Shown here: positions 33,512 through 43,123 of the stretch, in pieces
How the letters are laid out: each line of letters starts with the position of its first letter
How positions within the stretch are numbered: the stretch's first letter is position 1
NCBI RefSeq assembly: GCF_007004095.1
Contig: NZ_VHJK01000001.1
Span: forward strand, 1,058,501 to 1,122,500
Direction: 5' to 3'
Length of the DNA stretch: 64,000 nucleotides
From: Erythrobacter insulae
GTDB lineage: Bacteria; Pseudomonadota; Alphaproteobacteria; Sphingomonadales; Sphingomonadaceae
Translations under genes and position numbers: made by a program
Notes under the pieces: generated by a model
Databases searched by the model: none
What the model was told of the DNA's origin: nothing
Seen by the model: only the letters and a program-made list of their open reading frames with translations

Positions 33512-34729
33512 ATGGCAGTGCTTCAGATCCAGCCCGCGCCGTTTTTCGCGAGCAAGAACCGGGCTTTTTGGAACCTCCAGCTGGCAGGCTGGGGCGGAGC
33601 ATTCCTGCTGCGCGCGGTCAACGCAGCGGCCAATGGATTGCCGCTAAATCTGCTCGCATTGATCCTTGTCACAACCATAACTGGTTTTTCGATTAGCCTC
33701 GTTTTGTCAGTGATCTATCGCCAGTTGATCGACCGCAAACCGATCGTGACATGGGGCGGCACCGCTCTGGTCCTGTTCGGAGCGGTCATTGTCTACGCCT
33801 CGATCGATGCATGGGTTCAGGGTATCTATTACGGCGGCACCCGCGATACGACTTTTGCGCAGCGCTTTATCGGCCTTACCTACATCCCGCTCACAATCCT
33901 CGGCGGGTGGAGCGCGTTGTATTACGCGATCAATTTCTTCCTGACGGTTGAGAAACAGGCGGACCGGCTGGAACGGCTGGAGGCGCAGACCACTGCGGCG
34001 CAACTGGCGATGCTGCGTTATCAGCTGAACCCGCACTTCCTATTCAACACGCTCAATTCCATCAGCACGCTGGTGCTGCTCAAACAGACTGAGCCGGCCA
34101 ATGCGATGTTGACACGGCTGTCGAGCTTTTTGCGGCACACATTGATCGCAGAGCCGGGCAGTCAGGTCACACTGGAGCAGGAGATTGAAACGCTCGGCCT
34201 ATATCTTGATATTGAGCGGATGCGGTTTGAAGAACGGCTGCGCACGCATTTCGAGATCGAGGATAAAGCCCGGATCGCCTGCCTGCCCTCCATGCTGCTG
34301 CAACCGCTGGTCGAAAACGCGATCAAATATGCGGTGAGCCCGCAAGAGGAAGGCGCGCGGATATCGGTTACCGCGCGTGTTATTGGTGACCGGTTGCGAA
34401 TGACGGTGGAAGACAGCGGCCCCGGGATCGATAGCCCGATGGATCACGCCATTATCGATCATCTGGGCAATCCCGCGCCCAGCCAGACCGTATCGACCGG
34501 CGTCGGGCTGGCCAATATCCGCAATCGCCTGATGCAGGCATACGGCGACAGTCACCTGTTCGAAACCCGCTCCGAACCGGGCGGAGGCTTCACAGTGATG
34601 ATTGAAATCCCATATGAGCCTTTGGAAGAGGCGCCCGTGGAAACCCCCGATAAACCTGATGATGCTGGCTCAACCCCCGATGCCACCAACGTCATAACGT
34701 TAAACCCCCAACGCGCCACTGGATCATAA
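33512..34729 (+). CDS. LytS-like sensor histidine kinase
   Basis: A 405-residue inner-membrane kinase of the His_kinase (PF06580) type. About four hydrophobic helices lie in residues 18-150 (for example LNLLALILVTTITGFSISL). The phospho-acceptor His is near residue 174 in YQLNPHFLFNTLNSISTLVL. The ATPase domain shows LVENAIKYAVSP and VGLANIRNRL. No large sensory domain is seen, so the membrane part probably senses. The next gene, two bases on, is its LytTR regulator. Confidence 0.9.
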   Translation: MAVLQIQPAPFFASKNRAFWNLQLAGWGGAFLLRAVNAAANGLPLNLLALILVTTITGFSISLVLSVIYRQLIDRKPIVTWGGTALVLFGAVIVYASIDAWVQGIYYGGTRDTTFAQRFIGLTYIPLTILGGWSALYYAINFFLTVEKQADRLERLEAQTTAAQLAMLRYQLNPHFLFNTLNSISTLVLLKQTEPANAMLTRLSSFLRHTLIAEPGSQVTLEQEIETLGLYLDIERMRFEERLRTHFEIEDKARIACLPSMLLQPLVENAIKYAVSPQEEGARISVTARVIGDRLRMTVEDSGPGIDSPMDHAIIDHLGNPAPSQTVSTGVGLANIRNRLMQAYGDSHLFETRSEPGGGFTVMIEIPYEPLEEAPVETPDKPDDAGSTPDATNVITLNPQRATGS

Positions 34730-34731
34730 TT

Positions 34732-35529
34732 ATGACTATTCGCACCATACTCGTTGATGATGAGAAACTCGCCATTCAAGGCCTGCAAGTGCGGCTTGAG
34801 CCGTTTGAAGACGTCGAAGTCATCGACACCTGCTCCAACGGACGCGAGGCTATTCGCAAGATCAAAACGGAAAAGCCCGATCTTGTTTTCCTCGACATTC
34901 AGATGCCCGGTTTTGACGGGTTTTCCGTGGTCAAAGGCGTGATGGAGATTGAACCGCCGCTGTTCGTGTTCGTCACCGCCTATGAAGAACACGCAATCCG
35001 CGCGTTTGAAGCCAATGCCGTCAATTACCTGATGAAGCCGGTCGATGAAGACAAGCTGGCCGACACGATCGAGCGTGTACGCCAGCGGATCGCAGAAAAG
35101 AAATCCGCTGAAGATGCCGAGCAATTGCTGGATGTGCTGGCCGAGGTCGCCCCGGAGCGCGCCGCCAATTTCAGCGAAGCCGAAGACGCCGGTTCGGATC
35201 GCTTCGAAAAGCTTATCAATGTGAAGGATCGCGGCCAGATTTTCCGCGTCGAGGTTGACTCGATCGAACATATCGAGGCTGCGGGCGATTACATGTGCAT
35301 CTATACCGGCGACAATTCGCTGATCCTGCGCGAAACGATGAAAGATCTGGAACGCCGTCTCGACCCGCGCAAATTTCAACGCGTACACCGCTCCACGATC
35401 GTCAATCTCGATCAGGTGCGTCAGGTGAAACCGCATACCAATGGCGAATGCTTCCTGGTGCTGGATAGCGGCGCCGAAGTGAAAGTTTCGCGGTCATATC
35501 GCGATGTCGTTGCTCGGTTCGTGCATTGA
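34732..35529 (+). CDS. LytTR-type response regulator
   Basis: A 265-residue regulator: receiver domain (about residues 1-125) with DDEKLA, acceptor Asp near residue 53 in LVFLDIQMPGFDGFS and Lys in LMKPVDED; then a LytTR DNA-binding domain (about 160-262) with EVDSIEHIEAAGDYMCIYTG and FQRVHRSTIVNLDQVRQV. It follows the LytS-like kinase by two bases, so they form one two-component unit. Targets cannot be told from sequence. Confidence 0.92.
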   Translation: MTIRTILVDDEKLAIQGLQVRLEPFEDVEVIDTCSNGREAIRKIKTEKPDLVFLDIQMPGFDGFSVVKGVMEIEPPLFVFVTAYEEHAIRAFEANAVNYLMKPVDEDKLADTIERVRQRIAEKKSAEDAEQLLDVLAEVAPERAANFSEAEDAGSDRFEKLINVKDRGQIFRVEVDSIEHIEAAGDYMCIYTGDNSLILRETMKDLERRLDPRKFQRVHRSTIVNLDQVRQVKPHTNGECFLVLDSGAEVKVSRSYRDVVARFVH

Positions 35530-35702
35530 TCTAGGCGCGCTTCGAGGCGGAGCTCTGCAGCTAATTCTTCAAGCAGGCCAGTTTCAACGGCGCAGGCATC
35601 GCAAGGTTGGCCGGCTGGGGTGCCTTGTGGCGGGGAGCCAAGTGAGCGAATGCGAACGCCAGCGCTTGAGGCGCAAAGAAAAAAACGCCACAGACACAAA
35701 CT

Positions 35703-36566
35703 ATGGCTCACTTCACACTCCCCGGTTTCGACCTCACCCGCTTTGTGCGCGGCACCCTTGATGAAGATCTCGGCATAGGTTTCGATGGCGGGGGTGCAGA
35801 TGTCACCTCGACCAGCGTAATTCCCGCCGATGCGCGCTTTTCTGGCGTGATGGACAGCCGCGATCCGATTGTGGTCGCGGGACTTCCGTTGGCCGAAGCG
35901 TTCTTTCGCGCGCTTGACCCTGATGTCGAGATCGAGGCGCTGGTTGCCGATGGTGACGGAGTGAACGCCGGGACCGATCTGATGCGGCTGAAAGGCAATG
36001 CGCGGGCGCTGCTGACGGCGGAGCGCAGCGCGCTTAATATTGTTCAGCACCTCTCCGGCATTGCGACCATGGCGCGCGCCTATGTCGATGCGATGGACAA
36101 TCCGAACTGCACCCTGCTCGATACGCGCAAGACCCTGCCCGGTCTGCGGGTGTTGGAAAAATACGCGGTCCGCATGGGCGGGGCACAGAATCACCGCATG
36201 GGCCTGTGGGATGCAGCGATGATCAAAGACAATCATGTTGCAGTTGCAGGCAGCGTAGGAGAAGCAGTGCGCCGCGCGCGCGATGCCGGCGTCAAACCGA
36301 TCATTTGCGAAGTTGACCGGCTCGACCAGATCGAACCGGCAATCGCAGCAGGCGCGCATCATCTGCTGCTCGACAATATGTCGCCCGATGTCCTCGAACA
36401 AGCCGTCGCCATCGTCGCCGGACGCACGGCAACCGAGGCAAGCGGCGGGATCAACCTCGATACGATCAAGGCCAAGGCAGCGAGCGGTGTCGATTATTGC
36501 TCGGTCGGACGCCTCACCCAAAGCGCACCTGCCGCCGATGTGGGTCTTGATTTTACGCCTCTATGA
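35703..36566 (+). CDS. nadC: Nicotinate-nucleotide diphosphorylase (quinolinate phosphoribosyltransferase)
   Basis: Converts quinolinate and PRPP to nicotinate mononucleotide in NAD synthesis. The 287-residue protein carries LNIVQHLSGIATMARAYVDA, the catalytic LDTRKTLPGLRVLEKYAV, the NHRMGLWDAAMIKDNH block, LLLDNMSPDVLEQAV and the final SGGINLDTIKAKAASGVDY. All family substrate-binding residues are present. Its stop overlaps the following membrane protein gene (ATGA). Confidence 0.95.
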   Translation: MAHFTLPGFDLTRFVRGTLDEDLGIGFDGGGADVTSTSVIPADARFSGVMDSRDPIVVAGLPLAEAFFRALDPDVEIEALVADGDGVNAGTDLMRLKGNARALLTAERSALNIVQHLSGIATMARAYVDAMDNPNCTLLDTRKTLPGLRVLEKYAVRMGGAQNHRMGLWDAAMIKDNHVAVAGSVGEAVRRARDAGVKPIICEVDRLDQIEPAIAAGAHHLLLDNMSPDVLEQAVAIVAGRTATEASGGINLDTIKAKAASGVDYCSVGRLTQSAPAADVGLDFTPL

Positions 36567-36994
36567 AGTTCGCAAAGGGTCCCAGACCGTGGTCGATCAA
36601 TCTGTTCGCAGGCGTGTTGTTGATCCTTGCCATCTGGAACCTCGCGGTCGCGCTGTTCGATTTGCCCGCTCAGGAGGAATTCCTGCGCTCGCTCGGTCTT
36701 GGCCTGGACTGGAACCGCGACTGGACCATCGTATCCAGCTCCGCGTGGTTCACTGTAGAGCTGATCCCGATTGCTCTGGTGTGGATCGCGGCCAGCCGGT
36801 TTGCGCGCATGTTCATTACCGGCATGGCAGGGGTCAAAGCCGTGCTGCTCGTCGCCAATTTCCCCGTGCTATACGCCCTGCCCGGGATTCTCGCCGGTCA
36901 ATGCATTGCGCTTGCAGCGGTCGCGCTGCTGTATACACGCGGTTCGCAGGAATGGTTTGCGATCAAGGAGATTGACCCTGCGACATTCGATTAG
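36563..36994 (+). CDS. Small multi-span membrane protein
   Basis: A 143-residue protein with four predicted membrane helices (about residues 13-32, 58-79, 84-100, 105-125) and a short tail. It overlaps the nadC stop by four bases, so the two are likely translated together. The final 23 bases overlap the start region of the RNase T2 gene. I do not recognise the family. Confidence 0.6.
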   Translation: MKFAKGPRPWSINLFAGVLLILAIWNLAVALFDLPAQEEFLRSLGLGLDWNRDWTIVSSSAWFTVELIPIALVWIAASRFARMFITGMAGVKAVLLVANFPVLYALPGILAGQCIALAAVALLYTRGSQEWFAIKEIDPATFD

Positions 36995-37685
36995 CCTCGG
37001 CCTGGCTCTTGCCAGTCTGGCCGTTCCCGCCGCCGTCCAAGCGCAGGCATACCAATGCCGAATGCCAAGCATTTCCAGCGTGCCGCAAATATCGCCGGAC
37101 AGCCGCCCTCGTGCCTTGCCGGTGACGGGCTATACAATGGCGCTCAGCTGGTCGCCCGAGTTCTGCAAGCCGCGCGAAGACAGCCGCGCCCATCGCACGC
37201 AATGTTCGGGCGATAATGGCCGATTTGGCCTCGTGGTTCATGGGTTCTGGCCCGAAAGTTCAGGCAGCTGGCCGCAATGGTGCCCGGCACCGGTCAAGCT
37301 GACGCCGAAGGAGATGCGCCGCAATCTGTGCATGATGCCATCTGCGCGGTTGGTGGCGCGGCAATGGGCAAAGCATGGCAGCTGCATGACAAAACGGCCC
37401 GAAACCTATTTCAAGGTTACGCGCATTCTGTGGGACAGTTATCGCATCCCCGATTTTGATCGAATCAGCCGCGAAGACGGCCTGACCGCAGGCCGCATCC
37501 GCAAAGCCTTTGCCGATGCCAATACCGGCATTCCAGCGAGCGCGGTGGGTGTGAAACTCAACCAGCGCGGATGGCTTCAGGAACTGCGGATTTGTTACGG
37601 CAAACGCTTCCGCCCGGTTCGGTGTGACGCGAACAGATTTGGCGCGCGCGACACGGCCAGAGCAAAAATCTGGCGGGGATTGTGA
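36972..37685 (+). CDS. Exported ribonuclease T2
   Basis: A roughly 237-residue secreted endoribonuclease. The two catalytic segments are present: HGFWPES (near residue 89) and WAKHGSC (near 132). The mature protein starts about AQAYQCRMPS after a signal sequence (SISLGLALASLAVPAAVQA). No ATG or GTG precedes the signal sequence in frame: a TTG at 36972 and a CTG at 36978 follow AAGGAG, which lies 1-2 or 7 bases before them. So the start is a non-ATG codon, and the exact one is uncertain. It overlaps the end of the preceding membrane protein gene. Confidence 0.8.
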   Translation: MTLRHSISLGLALASLAVPAAVQAQAYQCRMPSISSVPQISPDSRPRALPVTGYTMALSWSPEFCKPREDSRAHRTQCSGDNGRFGLVVHGFWPESSGSWPQWCPAPVKLTPKEMRRNLCMMPSARLVARQWAKHGSCMTKRPETYFKVTRILWDSYRIPDFDRISREDGLTAGRIRKAFADANTGIPASAVGVKLNQRGWLQELRICYGKRFRPVRCDANRFGARDTARAKIWRGL

Positions 37686-37740
37686 TAATTCTTTGATCTT
37701 GATCAATGCGGGGCAATCGCTGGCCGCGTATATTTGCAAC

Positions 37741-38490
37741 ATGATCAACATCCAGCAGATATCAGACACCGCGCATCGCATGGTTGTGATGGGCGAATTC
37801 CTTCAGGCTGACGCCGAAAAACTCGTCGAATTTGCGCGTGAGCGCAACAAGGCGGGCGGTGGAGGCAACATCCTGATCGATGTGACGGCAGTCACCGATT
37901 TCTCGTTCTCGGCGGTGGCAATCGAATTGGCGCACATGCCCACTTTGTTCAAATGGATTTATGGCCTGGGCCGTATAGCGGTGGTGTCAGACAATGATTG
38001 GGTTCGAACGGGGGCACGGCTCGAAAGCGCGCTGCTGCCCGGCGTGGTCTATGAAGTGTATGACGAGGATGAAGCCGATGCGGCGCTCGCATGGGTGCTG
38101 GGAAAGACGGACGGCGCCCATCGCGGTGCAGTGCACGAATTGGATATCGGCAAGCCGGACATCGCCGCATACGAGATCACAGGCAGGCTCGATCGCGAAG
38201 AGTCCGAACGCGGAACAGCGATGTTGCGCGCCCGCTTTGGTGATTCCGATTGCTCGCGCCTGATGCTCGTCATTCGCAATTGGCACGGCTTTGATGCCGA
38301 CACGATGTTCAGCAGCGAAGTTTTCTCCGGTAAGCTTGAGCTTATGGGCAAGCTGGATCGTTATGCCATTGTCGGGGGGCCCGCCTGGATCAAAAGCATG
38401 GCGGGGTTGATGGACCCGCTGATCAAGCCGAAATTGCGCTGTTTCGATCTGGACAAGCAGGATGAAGCGATTGCATGGCTGGAGGGCTAA
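37741..38490 (+). CDS. Protein with two SpoIIAA-like (STAS-related) domains
   Basis: A 249-residue cytosolic protein. The ATG at 37741 starts MINIQQISDTAHRMVVMGEF; a longer frame to 37624 has no match. Two similar halves (about residues 1-120 and 135-249) each follow the SpoIIAA-like pattern: a first strand, an acidic helix after an ILIDVTAVTDFSFSAV-like segment, and an AIVGGPAWIKSMAG-type ending. Members of this family are mostly of unknown function; some bind lipids or act in stress. It lies alone, converging on tadA. Confidence 0.7.
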   Translation: MINIQQISDTAHRMVVMGEFLQADAEKLVEFARERNKAGGGGNILIDVTAVTDFSFSAVAIELAHMPTLFKWIYGLGRIAVVSDNDWVRTGARLESALLPGVVYEVYDEDEADAALAWVLGKTDGAHRGAVHELDIGKPDIAAYEITGRLDREESERGTAMLRARFGDSDCSRLMLVIRNWHGFDADTMFSSEVFSGKLELMGKLDRYAIVGGPAWIKSMAGLMDPLIKPKLRCFDLDKQDEAIAWLEG

Positions 38491-38499
38491 AACACAGCC

Positions 38500-38955
38500 T
38501 CAGCGCCGGTCTTTGAAGAACGTCCGCAACAGTTTGGCGGCCTCTTCCTCTCCCATCCCGGCATACACTTCGGGCCGGTGCAGGCATTGCTTGTGCTCAA
38601 ACACCCTTGTGCCGTGCTCGACCGCGCCGCCTTTCGGATCGCTCGCGGCGTAATATAGCCGCGCAATACGGGCATGAGAGATAGCCCCGGCGCACATCGC
38701 GCAGGGTTCCAGCGTGACGTAAAGATCGCATCCGGTCAGGCGTTCATCGCCGAGCTTTGCCGCCGCATCGCGCAGGGCGCGAATTTCAGCATGGCCGGTT
38801 GGATCGGGCGGGACGCGGGTCGCATTGGCAGCCACCGCGATTACGGTGTCACCCTTCACAACGACCGCGCCGACAGGGACCTCGCCTGCGCCCGCCGCCG
38901 CTTGGGCGGCTTCAAGAGCCTGCTTCATTGCTTGCGGTATTGGCCATCTGGTCAT
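38500..38955 (-). CDS. tadA: tRNA-specific adenosine(34) deaminase
   Basis: Deaminates A34 to inosine in tRNA-Arg(ACG), allowing it to read three codons. The 151-residue zinc enzyme has the catalytic His55 and Glu57 in TGHAEIRAL and Cys85/Cys88 in LEPCAMC, and the standard AISHARIARLYYAASDPKGG segment. The ATG at 38955 gives the usual family length; the frame to 38991 is longer without support. It ends in KDRR. Confidence 0.95.
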   Translation of the reverse strand: MTRWPIPQAMKQALEAAQAAAGAGEVPVGAVVVKGDTVIAVAANATRVPPDPTGHAEIRALRDAAAKLGDERLTGCDLYVTLEPCAMCAGAISHARIARLYYAASDPKGGAVEHGTRVFEHKQCLHRPEVYAGMGEEEAAKLLRTFFKDRR

Positions 38956-39107
38956 AGGAAGGGCGGTAGCGGCGCACGGGCAACCACGCAACTTTGCTTG
39001 ACGATTCGCCAGTGCCCGGCTATGCGCGCCGCTTTCCGGGATAACCCGATTTTCTGGTCCGCCGAATCGTTCGTGCGGCCCGTAACCGTGAATAGATGAG
39101 AGATATC

Positions 39108-39395
39108 ATGTCGCGTATTTGCGAACTGACCGGCAAAGGTCGCCAGGTGGGCAACAATGTTAGCCACGCCAACAACAAGACCAAGCGCGTTTTCCTGCCG
39201 AACTTGCAGAACGTTACGCTGCTGAGCGATAAGCTCGAGCGTAGCTTTAAATTCCGCGTTTCGACACACGGCCTGCGCTCGGTTGAGCACAATGGCGGTC
39301 TCGACAATTGGTTGCTGAAAACCAAGGATGACAAACTTTCATCGCGCGCTTTGAAAGTTAAGCGTGAACTTAAAAAAGCTGCTGCTGCCGCTTAA
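39108..39395 (+). CDS. rpmB: 50S ribosomal protein L28
   Basis: A 95-residue large-subunit ribosomal protein. It starts [20 protein letters not shown] and continues [13 protein letters not shown], both diagnostic for L28. The usual start ATG is at 39108. It is a single gene with an intrinsic terminator beginning 27 bases after its stop. Confidence 0.97.
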   Translation: MSRICELTGKGRQVGNNVSHANNKTKRVFLPNLQNVTLLSDKLERSFKFRVSTHGLRSVEHNGGLDNWLLKTKDDKLSSRALKVKRELKKAAAAA

Positions 39396-39421
39396 CGCAT
39401 TCGGGTAAAGGCGTGACGCTG

Positions 39422-39456
39422 AAAAGGCGTGCGGAGCTTGGCTCTGCGCGCCTTTT
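39422..39456 (+). terminator. Intrinsic terminator after rpmB
   Basis: A 16-bp stem (39422-39437 with 39441-39456) with two G-T wobbles and a 3-base loop ends in TTTT. It lies between rpmB and the converging phytase-like gene. Confidence 0.8.
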
Positions 39457-39468
39457 GCGTTTGCGCGC

Positions 39469-40455
39469 TTACTCCGGCGGTGCTGCTTCCGCTGGATCAA
39501 AGATCAGCTTGGCCAGCAAAGTCCGCTGCATCACCGACAGATTATCATCCGAAATCAGCCAGACTGCAACGCGGCCGTCGGCCATTTCGCGCAGCGCGAT
39601 CCCTTCGTAATTCTCGCGCGGGATGACGCCGGCCAGATCAAGAGTGATTTGCGGCGCCCATGGCAGATCACCATCAGCGTCCGGCGCGGGGCCGACCGCG
39701 AGTTTGCTTTCAAACACCGGAATTCCGCCTGACGGGTCCAGATTGCGCAGCAACAACAGCACACGGCCATCGGGCAATTGCGCCATGTCGGTCGCGGCAT
39801 GGCCGGGAATGGGCGGCAAATATGCGAATGTTTTGAACACGCGCGTTTCGATTGGATCACCGGCAAAGATCAAACCGATCCGGCGGCCCTCGGGCAGGAT
39901 CGCAAAGCGCCCGTCCTGCAACCGCGCCATCGCTTCGGCGCCCGTGTTGTTCGTCCAGCCCAATGCAGCTGCATGCAGCTTTATCGAGCCGCTGGCGGTA
40001 TTATCGCGGTCAAACCTGTAAATGCCGTGGGCATTTTCCAACGCGAGCCAATATTGCGCGCCATCGGAATCTATCGCGGCGGCCTCTGCATCGGGGATCG
40101 CAGTCGCCAGCGGCAAATCGAATTTCTGCCGGTCGATGCTCCACTGGGATATGCCCGTATCCGGCTGTGACAGCGTGAACCGTGCGCCGCGATCCGAAAA
40201 TGCCATCAATCGCTGATCCGGCAAAGCCGCCAAAGCCGAAAATCCGCCGAACAGCAGGCTTTGCCCGCTATAATGCCACACGCCCGCAACGCTCCAGCCG
40301 GGCCAGGCCGAAACACCGGTATCTCCGGCCTGCTGGACCTGTTCGATTTTGAGTGTGGCAGGCGGATCCCACGACACCGGCGTGCGCAGCCATGTTCCCG
40401 GCGCGCAAAGGCATGCAACCGTGATCGCCGCGATCACGCGGCGCGCGCTTTTCAT
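39469..40455 (-). CDS. Exported phytase-like esterase family protein
   Basis: A 328-residue exported protein of the esterase-like/phytase-like beta-propeller group. An N-terminal signal sequence (about residues 1-20) is followed by GGFSALAALPDQRLMAFSDRG, AAAIDSDGAQYWLALEN and GAEAMARLQDGRFAILPEG, with NYEGIALREMADGRVAVWLISDDN near the end, typical for the group. Function in vivo unknown. It starts one base after the M23 peptidase stop codon, so it belongs to the xseA - DUF2093 - M23 - phytase-like unit. Confidence 0.8.
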   Translation of the reverse strand: MKSARRVIAAITVACLCAPGTWLRTPVSWDPPATLKIEQVQQAGDTGVSAWPGWSVAGVWHYSGQSLLFGGFSALAALPDQRLMAFSDRGARFTLSQPDTGISQWSIDRQKFDLPLATAIPDAEAAAIDSDGAQYWLALENAHGIYRFDRDNTASGSIKLHAAALGWTNNTGAEAMARLQDGRFAILPEGRRIGLIFAGDPIETRVFKTFAYLPPIPGHAATDMAQLPDGRVLLLLRNLDPSGGIPVFESKLAVGPAPDADGDLPWAPQITLDLAGVIPRENYEGIALREMADGRVAVWLISDDNLSVMQRTLLAKLIFDPAEAAPPE

Positions 40456-40456
40456 G

Positions 40457-41374
40457 TCAGTTCATCGGACCCGTCAAAAGCAGCGGATCAAGCCGTGCAT
40501 CGTTCCATTTGAGGCTCCAGTGCAGGTGCGGCCCGGTTGCCCGGCCTGTCGCGCCAACATTGCCGATATGATCGCCTTGGCGCACGCTTTGCCCCTCTTT
40601 CACCGCAATCTTGGACGCGTGGAGAAATGCGCTGTTAAGCCCGGCGCCGTGATCGATCATGATGATATTGCCCTCAAGGCTGAAGCCTGTCCGCGCAAGC
40701 ACCACCACACCGTCAGCCGGAGCGACAAACGGCACGCCATTTCCCGGCGCAATGTCGATGCCCGAATGATAGCTGCCCGGTTCGCCGCGATAGATTCGCT
40801 GGCGGCCAAACTGGCCCGAAATGCGCCCCTTTACCGGCCAGATAAAATCCTGCTGCCAGCCAGCCGCGCCAGTGATTTTTTCCCGCGCGCCTTTGATCGC
40901 CAGCCATTCCGGCTCGCGCTTTTTCCACCATGCCTCGCTGCTGCCGCCACCGCGCTTGGCCACGTTCACACGCTGGATATTCCATTTGCGCGGGGAGATG
41001 GTCAGCTCTTCGGAATAGGTTGCACCATTGGCTAGCTTTGCGGTGAGGGTAAGACTGCCCGCGCTGTCGCGGTCAAAAGCGGCGAAAAATTCGCGGTCCT
41101 TGTCGCCGAGTTCCAGCGGCTGTCCCCCAAGCGTAGCCGATACGGTGCCATACGGCACAGAACCTTTGATCCACCCGCCTTGAGTGAGTTCACCGGCATA
41201 TTCGAAGTCAGGCGGGGAAATCTGGCCTTGAATTACGATTGGCGCTGGCTCGCCTGCTTCTACCGGATTGGCGGCGACAACCGGCTCCGGACCCTCGGCT
41301 TCGGCACCTGCACAGCTCATCAGGCCGGCAAAGGCAGCTCCGGCAACGCTTAGGGGTATCCAGCCTTTCGCCAT
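40457..41374 (-). CDS. M23 metallopeptidase lipoprotein (murein-acting)
   Basis: A 305-residue lipoprotein with lipobox GLMSC near residue 21. The C-terminal M23 (LytM) domain has the zinc site HSGIDIAPGNGVPFVAPADG and the HLHWSLKW motif, and IDHGAGLNSAFLHAS between. M23 enzymes cut peptide cross-links in peptidoglycan; all ligands seem present, so activity is likely. An N-terminal beta-rich region (about residues 45-180) may control it. Second or third gene of the xseA unit. Confidence 0.88.
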   Translation of the reverse strand: MAKGWIPLSVAGAAFAGLMSCAGAEAEGPEPVVAANPVEAGEPAPIVIQGQISPPDFEYAGELTQGGWIKGSVPYGTVSATLGGQPLELGDKDREFFAAFDRDSAGSLTLTAKLANGATYSEELTISPRKWNIQRVNVAKRGGGSSEAWWKKREPEWLAIKGAREKITGAAGWQQDFIWPVKGRISGQFGRQRIYRGEPGSYHSGIDIAPGNGVPFVAPADGVVVLARTGFSLEGNIIMIDHGAGLNSAFLHASKIAVKEGQSVRQGDHIGNVGATGRATGPHLHWSLKWNDARLDPLLLTGPMN

Positions 41375-41377
41375 CGG

Positions 41378-41581
41378 TTAAACCTCGCCAAGCAGGCGCT
41401 TGGTCGCGATTTCCGGCGAGGCATAGGCCTCTTGATGCTGGGCGCTCCAATAGCGCAATTCTTCGAGCAGGATGACCTCTCCCGACACAGCACAGAATAC
41501 ATGCTGCCCCGGCCGCAAAACGCGGAAAGTGGAAGGGCCATAATGGAGTTTGGCGGCTTTATCGCCGGATGACATCAACAT
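41378..41581 (-). CDS. DUF2093 protein
   Basis: A 67-residue protein of the DUF2093 family, function unknown. It contains YGPSTFRVLRPGQHVFCAVS and IPLEELRYWS-like features (here LLEELRYWSAQHQEAYASPE). A second ATG at 41575 is possible. It lies three bases before the M23 gene and 24 after xseA, on the same strand. The family is usually found next to xseA in alphaproteobacteria. Confidence 0.85.
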   Translation of the reverse strand: MLMSSGDKAAKLHYGPSTFRVLRPGQHVFCAVSGEVILLEELRYWSAQHQEAYASPEIATKRLLGEV

Positions 41582-41605
41582 GGGTTTCGCTCTAGCATTG
41601 CAAAG

Positions 41606-43123
41606 TTAGTCAAACAAATCGTTCTGGCGCGGCGGGGTTCCGGATGCGGGCTCCCGAGTGGCCTTTGGTTTCGGTGTGCGCTTGGGCTTGGCCGGTGAAG
41701 TGACAGATGGCGGGGCCGCGCCTGAAGCGCCCGTCGTCACTTCAAGCACATCGTCCTTGAATTGGAGCTTAAGCGCCGCCTCACGCTCCGCCTGAGCCTT
41801 GCTGGTCAGCGCCGCTCCATTGGCATCGCGGACAATCGCATAGCCGCGCTCCAGCGGTTTTTCGGGGTGCAATTGCTCGGCAATCCGGGCCAGCGCCGCC
41901 AAAGCATCGCGCTTCGCGGCCAGTGGCCGTTCGATCAATGCAGGCACGAGCCGCATATTATCCAGCCGCCGCTGCGCATCGCCATGCGCCCGTTTCAGCG
42001 CATTGGGCGAAAGGCGCGATGCCACCCCGGCGAGCCGTTCCCGCCCCTGCCCGGCCCGGTCCATCAATCCGCGCCGCAACCGCTCGGCAAGATCATCGAG
42101 GCGCTGTGTCTGCGTCTGCACGATCTGTTCGGGCTTGGGCATCCGCCGCACGCGGGCCTCCAACCGTTCCCGGCCCAGCTCAACCGGACGATACACCGCC
42201 CGGCGCTGGCGAGCGGCAAAATCGGCCAGCGTTGCTTCCAGATCGACCCGCACTGGCACCGCCATTTCCGCCGCCGCCGTGGGGGTCGGGGCGCGCCGGT
42301 CCGCAGCGTAATCCGCCAGCGTCGTATCGGTCTCATGACCGACAGCAGAAATAACCGGAATGGTACATTCGGCGATGGCGCGAACCACGGCCTCTTCGTT
42401 GAAACTCCACAAATCCTCGATCGACCCGCCGCCGCGCGCGACAATCACAATATCGGGGCGCGCAACAGGGCCATCTGCCGGGAGGGCTGAAAAGCCGCGA
42501 ATTGCGCCGGATACCTGCTCAGCTGCGCCTTTACCCTGAACCAGAACAGGCCAAACGATAACATGGCTCGGGAAACGATCTGCCAACCGGTGGAGGATAT
42601 CGCGAATAACCGATCCGGTTGGTGATGTGACCACGCCAATTGTTCGGGGCAGATAGGGCAGAGCGCGTTTGCGGTCCCGAGAAAACAGGCCCTCTGCCTC
42701 TAACCGGGCGCGGGTTTTTTCGAGCAGAGCCAGCAGAGCGCCCTCGCCCGCCAGTTCAAGCGAATCGATCACGATCTGATATTTTGACCGCCCCGCATAG
42801 GTCGTCAATTTGCCGGTCGCGATCACCTCAAGCCCGTCTTCGGGTGCAAAGGAGAGCCGCCCGGCATTGCCGCGCCACATCACTCCGTCGAGCACGGCCT
42901 TATCATCCTTGAGCGCGCAATAAAGGTGGCCGGATGCCGCCCGTTTCACGCCCGACATTTCGCCGCGCAGGCGCACATGACCGAACTGATCTTCGACCGT
43001 CCGTTTGAGCAGGCCCGAAATCTCGGTGATCGACAGCGGTGGGGCGTTGTCGCCCTGACGCTCGCGCGCTACCAAACCGCCAGATTCGGAACTGTCATCA
43101 TATTGTGAGGGGGCGCGAGCCAT
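41606..43123 (-). CDS. xseA: Exodeoxyribonuclease VII large subunit
   Basis: Large subunit of a single-strand-specific nuclease in DNA repair and turnover. The 505-residue protein has the OB-fold domain ([20 protein letters not shown]), the [19 protein letters not shown] and [14 protein letters not shown] nuclease segments and [18 protein letters not shown]. The ATG at 43123 is preceded by AAGGA at six bases and gives a short N-terminal extension usual in sphingomonads; the frame to 43465 is a shadow of purD. The start codon overlaps that of purD on the other strand. The small subunit is not in the window. Confidence 0.95.
   Translation of the reverse strand: MARAPSQYDDSSESGGLVARERQGDNAPPLSITEISGLLKRTVEDQFGHVRLRGEMSGVKRAASGHLYCALKDDKAVLDGVMWRGNAGRLSFAPEDGLEVIATGKLTTYAGRSKYQIVIDSLELAGEGALLALLEKTRARLEAEGLFSRDRKRALPYLPRTIGVVTSPTGSVIRDILHRLADRFPSHVIVWPVLVQGKGAAEQVSGAIRGFSALPADGPVARPDIVIVARGGGSIEDLWSFNEEAVVRAIAECTIPVISAVGHETDTTLADYAADRRAPTPTAAAEMAVPVRVDLEATLADFAARQRRAVYRPVELGRERLEARVRRMPKPEQIVQTQTQRLDDLAERLRRGLMDRAGQGRERLAGVASRLSPNALKRAHGDAQRRLDNMRLVPALIERPLAAKRDALAALARIAEQLHPEKPLERGYAIVRDANGAALTSKAQAEREAALKLQFKDDVLEVTTGASGAAPPSVTSPAKPKRTPKPKATREPASGTPPRQNDLFD

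Noticed and set aside
35421-36521. Minus-strand open frame (366 codons) opposite nadC
   Set aside because: Overlaps nadC and the LytTR gene completely, both of which have full family motifs.
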